A stretch of DNA of 19,942 nt from DAOUMU01 sp034409055 (lineage in GTDB: Bacteria > Chloroflexota > Anaerolineae > 4572-78 > J111). Location: the NCBI GenBank assembly GCA_034409055.1, contig DAOUMU010000553.1, forward strand, positions 1 through 19,942. The letters run 5' to 3'. A program made the translations under genes and the position numbers. Position 1 is the stretch's first letter. Each line of letters opens with the position of its first letter. Below the pieces are notes generated by a model, which was not told where the DNA came from, made no database searches, and worked only from the letters and a program-made list of their open reading frames with translations. Shown in pieces: positions 1 through 6,647 of this stretch.

Positions 1-132
1 GTAACTGCCTACCCTCATGTCATTCCGAGGAGCGAAGCGACGAGGAATCTCCGGTAACAAGGGCAAATCCAGCCTGAAACAGGAGATTCTTCGCTCCCTG
101 TGGTCGCTCAGAATGACATGGTAGATAGTTAC
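1..132. repeat. Long imperfect palindromic repeat, copy 1 (TGTCATTC hairpin family)
   Basis: The two halves are inverted copies: the left arm (about 1-52) starts GTAACTGCCTACC and continues TGTCATTCCGAG...GAATCTCC, and the right arm (about 82-132) is its reverse complement ending CATGGTAGATAGTTAC. As RNA or single-stranded DNA it would fold into one long hairpin with a loop near 53-81. Close relatives lie at 13074-13152 and 19816-19942. No transposase is encoded, so it is a non-autonomous or structural dispersed repeat. No target duplication can be checked because the window begins at its first base. Confidence 0.85.
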
Positions 133-395
133 GATATTGGCAATAATCCCGTAATTTTCCACACCTCTTATCTTAATTCAATAATAGTAAAACAAAAAAT
201 CTCTGGTCTCAAATTCGACAACTGATGGGGGAAAAGTAGAGTTTCAGATTACGAGAGGTGAGAAATTTCACAATGAAATTGTATAAATAGCCCTTCCCTA
301 CAAGATAACTATTCAATTTTGTGTTGATCCTATTATACTCGATAAACGGGATCAAGTTTAGTGTTAAATGTCACCATTAAAATAGACATTTGGCA

Positions 396-510
396 GTATC
401 CTCCTTAAATTTGTGGGTAACGTACCAGGGACGAGGTAAGTCGGATTGGGGGTAATCGAAGCAAACAAACTGCGCTCCGACTTGCCTCGTCCTTACTTTT
501 GAGAGGATAC
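396..510 (-). mobile_element. MITE-like hairpin element with 8-bp target duplication, copy 1
   Basis: A 115-bp element bounded by GTATCCTC and GAGGATAC. It is flanked by exact direct copies of ATTTGGCA at 388-395 and 511-518, the signature of a transposition event. Its interior is a second inverted repeat with arms around 430-446 and 477-492 (GACGAGGTAAGTCGGA versus TCCGACTTGCCTCGTC). A reverse-oriented copy lies at 9002-9114. The outermost stem pair is A:T here and G:C in the other copy, so the stem has changed on both sides. It encodes no transposase; the open frame across it is a by-product. Confidence 0.85.
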
Positions 511-589
511 ATTTGGCACATAGTTTGAGGATTGATCTACGAAGAATTTTGGCGAGCAAAAGAGACTCGGTAGATCCAAATTTGCTCTA

Positions 590-632
590 GCTGGACCACA
601 GTCCAGCGGCCAAAACGCGGACTGTGGTCCGC
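590..632. repeat. Two short hairpins of the GGAC-CACA-GTCC family
   Basis: Hairpin one is GCTGGAC (590-596), loop CACA, GTCCAGC (601-607). Hairpin two is GCGGAC (617-622), loop TGTG, GTCCGC (627-632), the same motif in the other orientation. Two more copies sit at 2828-2875. The core is constant while the outer stem bases change in pairs, as in REP-type repeats. Confidence 0.7.
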
Positions 633-688
633 TCGGAGCCTAAAAATTGAATCTGCTGAGACTAAGTCAGCGGTTGACCGTCTCATTT

Positions 689-1972
689 TCAAGCCAGCAA
701 TAAAAAGACGAGATGAATCATCAATCCGGCCAACCCACCGACAAGCGTACCATTGATGCGAATGAATTGCAGGTCCTTGCCGATGTATAGCTCTACCTTG
801 CGCGATGTAGCCTCGGTGTCCCAGTTACGAATTGTCTGTGAGATAAGATACCCCACTTCGTGACCATATTCCTTGATAATATAACGAACGACATCCTCCA
901 CCCAGCGATTGATCTTTTCAAGCAGTACCTTGTCGTTCAGAAGGGCCTCACCAAATTTCGTAATGCCATGCTGAATAGGACGGCGGAAGTCCGAATCCGG
1001 GTTTGAACCAGGTTCCAGCAACGAGGTTTTGATATCTATCCACAGCGAAAAAGAAAACTCTCGGACGGCGGGATGTTGCAAAAGTTCTTCCTTCAGGGCG
1101 TTTTCCCTGGCAATGATATCGGGTGAGTGTTTCAGGTCCTCAACGAAGTGGGAGACAACCTCATTGAATTTTGCGTGGAGAGGATGGTGTGGATCGGAAT
1201 TTACATCGTGCAGTGTTTCTTTGACGGTTTTGATGATTCTTTGGTAAATGGCGTCGTCAACCCGACGAGGGACCCACCAGGGAGTCTCGCGACTGATCTT
1301 TGTCCGAATGGCCTGCTTGTTTTCCTCCAGCAAATGAACCACCAACTTTAATGTGCCATATAACAGCTCCTGGTGTCTGTTACCGGCCGTGACCAGGGTC
1401 AGCAGAGTGGCCAAAAGCGGAGCGACCCGGATTGATCGAATCTGGGTCACAACGCCCCGTTCAATGAGGTCCTGGACATCTTCATCTTTCATGACCTGAA
1501 TCATTGCCGTGAGACCGACGGCAGCATGATTGGCAAGCTGCTGGCTGTTTTCGGGTTGGCTGATCCACCTAGCCCCACTCTGGGCGATATCCAAGGATTG
1601 TAACTTGTCGGCAATCACCTCCTCGGATAGGAAGTTGTGCTGCACAAAGGTCCCGAACTCCTGACCAATCGCGTCTTTTCGACGCGGGATGATGGCCGTA
1701 TGAGGGATTTTGAGATTCAAGGGATGGCGAAACAGGGCCGTTACGGCAAACCAATCAGCGATTGCGCCAACCATAGCCGCTTCGGCTGTGGCCCGCACAA
1801 AGCTCAACCAGGCATATTGCCTCTCAAAAATCGCCGCCAAGACGAATAGAATAGAAACGAACCAAAATAGAGCGGCCGCCCGCAGCTTCATTTTATTAAG
1901 TTCAACTTGTTTATAATTTTCCTCGCGCATCATTTTTTGTATGTGACTTTTGCTGTTATTGATTTTATTCAA
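689..1972 (-). CDS. DUF445 family (YjiN-like) membrane-anchored protein
   Basis: A protein of about 427 residues in the DUF445/YjiN family, whose function is unknown; members are predicted inner-membrane proteins. Visible family hallmarks are the N-terminal hydrophobic segment (about residues 33-65), followed by GAIADWFAVTALFRHPL and IPHTAIIPRRKD, and the C-terminal block GKDLQFIRINGTLVGGL running into a final membrane segment (about 405-427). The long middle is helical and charged, so the protein is probably anchored at both ends. The longest frame starts at a TTG overlapping the stop of the upstream DinB-like gene (TTGA, 4-nt overlap), which would couple the two. Tandem ATGs at 1933 and 1930 are alternatives with no better ribosome site. 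The family call is firm; the start is uncertain. Confidence 0.88.
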   Translation of the reverse strand: MNKINNSKSHIQKMMREENYKQVELNKMKLRAAALFWFVSILFVLAAIFERQYAWLSFVRATAEAAMVGAIADWFAVTALFRHPLNLKIPHTAIIPRRKDAIGQEFGTFVQHNFLSEEVIADKLQSLDIAQSGARWISQPENSQQLANHAAVGLTAMIQVMKDEDVQDLIERGVVTQIRSIRVAPLLATLLTLVTAGNRHQELLYGTLKLVVHLLEENKQAIRTKISRETPWWVPRRVDDAIYQRIIKTVKETLHDVNSDPHHPLHAKFNEVVSHFVEDLKHSPDIIARENALKEELLQHPAVREFSFSLWIDIKTSLLEPGSNPDSDFRRPIQHGITKFGEALLNDKVLLEKINRWVEDVVRYIIKEYGHEVGYLISQTIRNWDTEATSRKVELYIGKDLQFIRINGTLVGGLAGLMIHLVFLLLA

Positions 1973-2577
1973 TAGAGCTTGGGTATCTCCCTCAAGCCAA
2001 GATCAGGGGCGTGGGCAACTGTTTCATGCTCAATCGACACCATCCACAGATACCAGCCAACCGGAACGGTCAACTTAATGCCGTTTGGCAGGCGCCATTC
2101 GTAAGCCCTGGTCCGTTCAAGACAGTCGGGTGACAATAACGCTGGCTGGGTAAAAAGAGCGTGGAGAGCCGTGGCCGTGTGAATGGCCAAATCTTGAATC
2201 TGATTCCAGGGCCAGGTGGCGTGTTTGGTAGCCTGATAAGCATTAAAACCATCCACACTGGTAAAATTGAGTACCTGACCATCCGGTTCCAGATACCCGG
2301 AGAGGTTCATAATTCGGGGCCATTGTACCCCAACCGCCATCTCCCCAGCGGCCAAAATCGTAAACCGTTCCCACTCGGCGATATGGCCCACTATCTGAGT
2401 GACCGTTCGGCCATCAGTGCCGGTTCGCATGGCCTCCTGTTTTGTCATGCCCTGAATGGTATTGAGATAGGCCGTGGTTGCTTCTGTGTGAAATTCAGCC
2501 AGCAGGCCATAACGTTCATATGCTGGCTGAGTGCCAATTTTAATGATTCTTTGGTAAAAGGCGTTTGCTTGCATCAT
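1969..2577 (-). CDS. DinB-like four-helix protein
   Basis: About 202 residues from the tandem ATGs at 2577/2574; the frame stays open to 2658 but the extra N-terminus is poor in protein-like sequence. The block TVTQIVGHIAEWERFTILAAGE has the His-x3-Glu pattern typical of the DinB/YfiT-like and mycothiol-dependent maleylpyruvate isomerase-like helical bundles, where such residues bind a metal. A later His lies near the C-terminus (VSIEHETVAHAPDLG). Members include thiol-dependent transferases and many proteins of unknown role, so no reaction is assigned. It overlaps the downstream DUF445 gene by 3-4 nt, suggesting a two-gene unit. A clear ribosome site is lacking: GGAG lies about 17 nt upstream of the ATG, which is too far. 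Confidence 0.6.
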   Translation of the reverse strand: MMQANAFYQRIIKIGTQPAYERYGLLAEFHTEATTAYLNTIQGMTKQEAMRTGTDGRTVTQIVGHIAEWERFTILAAGEMAVGVQWPRIMNLSGYLEPDGQVLNFTSVDGFNAYQATKHATWPWNQIQDLAIHTATALHALFTQPALLSPDCLERTRAYEWRLPNGIKLTVPVGWYLWMVSIEHETVAHAPDLGLREIPKLY

Positions 2578-2653
2578 AACTATGACTGTTTTATCTCCGT
2601 AAAAAGGCGATAAAATCCAAATCCCCTCCTTACTTGGCATTGAGCAAAACGTA

Positions 2654-2743
2654 GGCAAGGCATCCCCATGCCTTGCCGCTGGCGCATGGGGATGCGCCAG
2701 CTACAGTTTTACACTGAGCTGCTGGCGCATGGGGATGCGCCGG
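2654..2743. repeat. Three tandem hairpins with CATGGGGATG core
   Basis: Three adjacent perfect or near-perfect hairpins share the core CAT-CCCC/GGGG-ATG. They are GGCAAGGCAT/ATGCCTTGCC (2654-2677), CTGGCGCAT/ATGCGCCAG (2679-2700) and CTGGCGCAT/ATGCGCCGG (2722-2743). The last two are each followed by a similar GCTACARTTTTAC tail. A fourth relative sits at 8759-8776. They lie just upstream of the DinB-like gene. Paired changes in the stems with a fixed loop are typical of REP-type elements. Confidence 0.8.
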
Positions 2744-3059
2744 CTACAATTTTACCCACTGAATAGCCTACCACACGCTGTGGGCGTTGTAAAATGGGTG
2801 CGTTTCAAATGATTTAAGACACACTCGGCGTGGACCACAGTCCACGCTATAAACCGCTGGACCACAGTCCAGCGGGAGTATTTCTAAAGTAAATGAAACA
2901 CACCCTTGTAAAATATGCGCCAGGTGTGAGAGTGCCTTAACACCGGCTTCTATGGTACAATTAAGGCAGTCACATCTAAATTCCAAGGTTGGTTTCAGTT
3001 TGCCACTGGATCAAGATCATCAAAAATGAATGACAACATTCACCTTGACTCCAAGAAAA
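2744..3059. repeat. Intergenic region with a nested palindromic element (about 2789-2911)
   Basis: No gene is seen here. An imperfect inverted repeat has outer arms around 2789-2813 (TGGGTGCGTTTCAAAT) and 2885-2911 (AAATGAAACACACCCT). It encloses two GGAC-CACA-GTCC hairpins, GCGTGGAC/GTCCACGC (2828-2847) and CCGCTGGAC/GTCCAGCGG (2854-2875). The layout, long imperfect arms around compact core hairpins, is the same as the element at 8704-8826. The remainder up to the stop of the L,D-transpeptidase-like gene at 3060 shows nothing recognisable. Confidence 0.65.
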
Positions 3060-3950
3060 TTATTCCGGCGACGGGGTCTCATCAACCACCCGGTTGATCT
3101 GCCCGGACCAGCGGGTAATCTCAATCGAAACGTCGACCGGGTTCCACGTTTTGAGCCAGGCTGCATCTTCCGGTGAGACACGCACACAACCGAGAGAGAC
3201 GGGCTTCACCCCCAGCATATTGAGTTGATCGTAGACCTTTACCTCACCACTGTAGGTGTAGGGGACACTGTGGATGAGGATTGAACCCTCCGGGCCGGGG
3301 AAGAGATACCACATATAATCGGCATAGAGAGCAGTGTTACCGAAGAAGCCGCTACCCTGGTCAGAGCCAACCACACCGCGCCAGGCCGGGGTAAAGGTAT
3401 TGGTAGCCGGCGCGCCGGTGCTGACCGGGATTGTACGCACCTCGGCCCCATTTTCGTAGACGTGCATTGTTTGTGTATCCTGCTCGACCAACAAGAAGCG
3501 CTCCACCGGGGTAATGCCTGGGGTAGATGTTGGTGGCTGGGTGAGTGTAACGGTCGGTGAGGAGGTAGAGAACTGCCGGGTCGGGATGGTCGTTAGCTTT
3601 GGGGTAGGCGTTAGGTGAACGGGTGTTATCGTCAGCTCTGGAGAAACGGGGGGCGGAAGTGGCATTGTGGTTAATTTTGGCGGGGCTGTGGGTGTTAAGG
3701 TAGGTGAGGCTATGGCCACTACCAACTGCTGATCGGTGGTCCCTGTTCTGTTTCTGGGGGATTCTGATGTTTCCAATGTCGCCAGAGCGTCAAGCGTGGG
3801 CTGCTTTTGGCCGGGTATAGCTGGCTGTGTAGGCCAGGTTTGCTCAAAAGTGGGGGTCGGCTTAAGAGCGATCACCAGGGCAATACATACGGTCAGCAGG
3901 AGGCAAAGAAATGCTTGTCCGAGGCTATCTATTTTTGTCTTATTTCCCAC
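3060..3950 (-). CDS. L,D-transpeptidase (YkuD domain) with membrane anchor and Pro/Thr-rich linker
   Basis: Predicted cell-envelope enzyme that cross-links peptidoglycan stems or attaches proteins to them. From the GTG at 3950 it has about 296 residues: a short basic N-terminus, one membrane segment (about 11-29), a long Pro/Thr/Ser-rich linker (about 30-148) that would span the wall, and a YkuD catalytic domain (about 150-282). The catalytic pair is visible as the His of ILIHSVP (about 227) and the Cys of SLGCVRV (about 255). The usual S-H-G-C is S-L-G-C here, as in some active relatives that also lack that His. The frame is open to a TTG at 4085, but those 45 extra codons are low-complexity repeat-like DNA and would put unlikely sequence before the anchor. 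AGGAG lies 13 nt before the GTG, which is loose spacing. The domain is certain; the start is not. Confidence 0.85.
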   Translation of the reverse strand: MGNKTKIDSLGQAFLCLLLTVCIALVIALKPTPTFEQTWPTQPAIPGQKQPTLDALATLETSESPRNRTGTTDQQLVVAIASPTLTPTAPPKLTTMPLPPPVSPELTITPVHLTPTPKLTTIPTRQFSTSSPTVTLTQPPTSTPGITPVERFLLVEQDTQTMHVYENGAEVRTIPVSTGAPATNTFTPAWRGVVGSDQGSGFFGNTALYADYMWYLFPGPEGSILIHSVPYTYSGEVKVYDQLNMLGVKPVSLGCVRVSPEDAAWLKTWNPVDVSIEITRWSGQINRVVDETPSPE

Positions 3951-4108
3951 AGCGTGCTGGTTATCTCCTGAGAGTGAGCGCCGGCCGCCGACCGCCGACG
4001 AACCCACAGGGCAGGTGGCGAACTGGCAGAGCAGGTAACGAATGACAATGGACGACGAATATTTTCTATCATGCTTGTTATTCAACCATTTGTCAAGCAG
4101 TTAAGCGA

Positions 4109-5197
4109 TTAGCGCTCGGTGATTTGCTCAATGGCCCAGGCTGCATGCTCCCGGATGAGGGGTTCGGGGTCCTTTAGGGCCTGCTCCAGAACCGGCAGGG
4201 CCTCCGGACTGCCCCAATTACCCAGGGCAACGGCCACGTTGCGCAGCAGGCCGCGTCGTTTGGTCCGTTTGATGGGACTGTCCTTGAAGCGGGTGCGGAA
4301 GGTAACGTCGTCCAGGGCCATCAAATCGACCAACTTGGGGACGACAAGATCGGGATCGTAGCGAAAAAAAGGCTCACCAGTCGGCTGTGAATAACGCCGT
4401 ACCCAGGGACAAATCTCCTGACATGCATCGCAGCCGAAAATCCAGTTACCCATCAGCGGTCGCAGGGCCAGAGGAATGGCCCCTTTTAATTCAATGGTCA
4501 AGTAAGAGATACAGCGATTGCTGTTCAAAATGTAGGCGGCCGGAAAGGCATGGGGGGGACAAACCTCCAGGCAGCGCCTGCAATTGCCGCACGTGCCGAC
4601 CCGTTCTGAGCGGCCGGGCGGGCCGGTGCGACAACTGGCTCCACCATCGAGGGCGGGTTCATCATATTCCAGCTCCACACCGGTCAAAATTTCGCCCAGA
4701 AACAGGTAAGAGCCCATGCTGGGATTGATGAGTAACGTGTTTTTACCGATAAACCCCAATCCGGCCTGGGCGGCGAAATCTCGCTCCAGTACCGGACCGG
4801 TATCCACGTAGGCCCGCTGGTCAAGGGGGTGACCGGTTTCCTGTTCGATAAAGCCACCCAACTCTCGCAGGCGGGGTAGTATGACGTCGTGATAATCCAA
4901 TCCCCAGGCATAGCGGGCGATACGTCCCCGCGAGGGGTCATGCCACAGGTCGGCCGGTGGGTCGAGAATAAAATAGGAGAGACCGACCACGACCACAGAT
5001 TTTGCGTCGGGGACGATCTGGCTGGGGTCCTCGCGCCGTTGGGGAGTCCGGGCCAGCCAATCCATTTGGGCGGCATACCCCTGGGCCAGCCAACGACGGT
5101 AAGCCTCGGCGTGAGGGGCGCGTTCGGCGGGCGCGATACCAATCAGGTTAAAGCCGAGGTCGTATGCTTTTTCTTTGATAAGTTGAGTCAGGGTCAT
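4109..5197 (-). CDS. queG: Epoxyqueuosine reductase QueG
   Basis: Catalyses the last step of queuosine synthesis, reducing epoxyqueuosine to queuosine in the wobble base of GUN-anticodon tRNAs, using cobalamin and two 4Fe-4S clusters. About 362 residues from the ATG at 5197; an upstream in-frame ATG at 5227 adds ten residues encoded by repeat-like DNA. Visible features are the catalytic-Asp block YVDTGPVLERDFAAQAG (Asp132), then GLGFIGKNTLLI. Cluster cysteines are C203, C206, C209 and C213 (CGNCRRCLEVCP), then C229, C256, C259 and C263 (CDACQEICPW). A C-terminal HEAT-like repeat (ALPVLEQALKDPEPLIREHAAWAI) is the tRNA-contacting extension of long QueG forms. About 14 extra residues lie between the catalytic domain and the first cysteine cluster. 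It stands alone, separated from korB by a terminator. Confidence 0.95.
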   Translation of the reverse strand: MTLTQLIKEKAYDLGFNLIGIAPAERAPHAEAYRRWLAQGYAAQMDWLARTPQRREDPSQIVPDAKSVVVVGLSYFILDPPADLWHDPSRGRIARYAWGLDYHDVILPRLRELGGFIEQETGHPLDQRAYVDTGPVLERDFAAQAGLGFIGKNTLLINPSMGSYLFLGEILTGVELEYDEPALDGGASCRTGPPGRSERVGTCGNCRRCLEVCPPHAFPAAYILNSNRCISYLTIELKGAIPLALRPLMGNWIFGCDACQEICPWVRRYSQPTGEPFFRYDPDLVVPKLVDLMALDDVTFRTRFKDSPIKRTKRRGLLRNVAVALGNWGSPEALPVLEQALKDPEPLIREHAAWAIEQITER

Positions 5198-5597
5198 GTT
5201 GAAAGTAGCAAGGTAGCCGGGTAGCAAGGTTGCAGGGTCGCAGGTTGGTTCGTTCGTCGTTGGTCGTTGGTCGTTGGTCGTTCTTTGCAGGGTTGCCAGG
5301 TTGCAGGTGGCAAGTAACAGGTAGCAGGGTAACAGGCGGCAACAGATGTACTGCAGTCATTGGTCGGTGATCGGCGGTTGTTTGGGAGGCGTGAGTGGAT
5401 TTCACTGGCTATTTCCGGTTGCCATTGGGATAAAAAACGGCCTCCGCCAACGCAGAGGCCGTTTTGTTACTCTGTCAGTATACCAGTATAGAAACCCGAA
5501 TTCTTAACGTTGGCTTGGTAGTTATCTCTGTCATAAAAATGCTACGGATCCCCGTTTTTATCGGCTAGCAGTTTGTCGGAAAAGTAAGGGTGGCATC
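5198..5597. repeat. Intergenic low-complexity repeats including a 7-bp tandem (GTCGTTG) array
   Basis: The region between queG and korB holds 3.9 head-to-tail copies of GTCGTTG (5256-5282). Around it are scattered variants of GTAGCAAGGT, TTGCAGGGT and GTTGCAGGT (about 5205-5345). On the minus strand these read as CACCTGC/AACCTG-like repeats, resembling the DNA encoding the doubtful N-terminal extension of the L,D-transpeptidase at 3990-4035. No gene is supported here. The korB terminator lies at 5433-5465. Confidence 0.6.
5433..5465 (-). terminator. Rho-independent terminator of the korAB operon
   Basis: An 11-bp perfect stem (AAAACGGCCTC/GAGGCCGTTTT) with a 10-nt loop. On the minus strand it is followed by a T-run (CGTTTTTTATCC). 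It lies about 130 nt past the korB stop and separates korAB from queG. The stem also carries T's on the other side, so it could work both ways. Confidence 0.85.
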
Positions 5598-6647
5598 CTA
5601 TTGGTTTTTGTGACCGTTGCGACCGTTGGTTTCAGACAATACTTCCCAGGTGTCGCCCGCATGGTAGAGTTGGCCCAGGTCACCTTGACCCTTGAGTTGG
5701 ATGGCTGCCTCAACCTGACCCATGAGTCCCTTTTCATAGACAGGTTGTTCAACGCAACGGAAAACACCAATCGGTTCTGGAAGAAAGTCCGGGGCTCTCA
5801 TCCGGCTCAGCAGGTGAGCCAGGTTGGGTTCTGGGGCAGATTCGTTGTGAACCAGTAACTCTTCTCTGGCTACAGTGTCTAGCGAAACGATTTCGGGGTC
5901 CAACCCATTCAAGCGGATACCTTTATCCCGATTTTTGCCAAAAATCATCGGCTGGCCATGTTCCAACACCAAGACGTTCTCATCTCTTACGGCCGGGTCG
6001 GTGGCATAGCTCCAGACCTTGTCGTTGAAGATGACACAGTTCTGGTAGATTTCTACAAAGGAAGTGCCTTTGTGCGCGGCGGCCCGTTTCAGGATTTTGG
6101 CCATGTGCTTAATGTTCGTATCGATGGTGCGCGCGACAAAGGTGGCCTCAGCGCCGATGGCCACAGATAAAGGGTTGAACGAGTGCTCAATCGTGCCCAT
6201 GGGCGAAGATTTAGTTTTGGTGCCACGCAAAGAGGTAGGTGAATATTGGCCCTTGGTCAGGCCGTAGATGCGGTTGTTGAAAAGAAGAATATTGATGTCG
6301 ACGTTGCGACGTAGGACGTGCAGCATGTGGTTGCCGCCAATTGAGAGACCATCGCCATCTCCGGTAATGACCCACACGCTCAGGTCGGGGTTGGCTATTT
6401 TGAGACCGGTGGCCAGGGTAGGCGCCCGACCGTGAATACTGTGAATACCGTAGGTATTCATATAGTAGGGAAAGCGGCTGGAGCAGCCAATACCGGAAAT
6501 AAAAACGATGTTTTCTTTGGGAATACCCAGTTCTGGCAACACTTTTTGCATCTGGGCCAGAATAGCGTAATCACCGCAACCGGGACACCAACGGACGGTC
6601 TGGTTTGAAACAAAATCTTTGCGAGCCAATTTTTTGACCTCAGTCAT
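5598..6647 (-). CDS. korB: 2-oxoacid:ferredoxin oxidoreductase, beta subunit (KorB/PorB-like)
   Basis: Thiamine-diphosphate subunit of a CoA-acylating 2-oxoacid:ferredoxin oxidoreductase, which oxidises a 2-oxoacid (2-oxoglutarate, or pyruvate/branched-chain) to acyl-CoA and CO2 while reducing ferredoxin. About 349 residues. Numbering from the alternative GTG at 6650, four cysteines expected to hold the 4Fe-4S cluster are visible: C22 and C25 (WCPGCGD), C56 (GIGCSSR) and C205 (YQNC). The thiamine-binding signature is GDGDGLSIGGNH (about 97-108), with NNRIYGLTKGQ following. The ATG at 6647 has GGAGG at 7 nt, better than the GTG at 6650. It overlaps the korA stop by 8 nt, so the two subunits are translationally coupled. 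The exact 2-oxoacid cannot be read from sequence. Confidence 0.93.
   Translation of the reverse strand: MTEVKKLARKDFVSNQTVRWCPGCGDYAILAQMQKVLPELGIPKENIVFISGIGCSSRFPYYMNTYGIHSIHGRAPTLATGLKIANPDLSVWVITGDGDGLSIGGNHMLHVLRRNVDINILLFNNRIYGLTKGQYSPTSLRGTKTKSSPMGTIEHSFNPLSVAIGAEATFVARTIDTNIKHMAKILKRAAAHKGTSFVEIYQNCVIFNDKVWSYATDPAVRDENVLVLEHGQPMIFGKNRDKGIRLNGLDPEIVSLDTVAREELLVHNESAPEPNLAHLLSRMRAPDFLPEPIGVFRCVEQPVYEKGLMGQVEAAIQLKGQGDLGQLYHAGDTWEVLSETNGRNGHKNQ

Larger units (their letters stand above)
133..688. other. Gene-free stretch holding two repeat elements
   Basis: No credible gene is seen here. The stretch contains the target-duplicating hairpin element at 396-510 and two short hairpins at 590-632 (described separately). 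The AT-rich portion 133-386 shows no convincing promoter tied to a gene. The DUF445 gene ends at 689, so this is its downstream region; no clear terminator stem with a T-run was found. Confidence 0.6.

Noticed and set aside
377..559. Small minus-strand protein resembling a plus-strand protein at 8969-9187
   Set aside because: Both are translations of the two inverted copies of the target-duplicating hairpin element; similarity comes from repeated DNA, not a conserved gene.
2654..2743. Repeats resembling a small CRISPR array
   Set aside because: Units are perfect hairpins of varying stem, with no regular unique spacers and no cas genes.
3060..3950. Possible loss of an active-site residue in the L,D-transpeptidase (S-L-G-C instead of S-H-G-C)
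   Set aside because: The catalytic His and Cys are both present, and known active relatives (LdtD-type, S-S-G-C) also lack that His, so inactivity is not supported.
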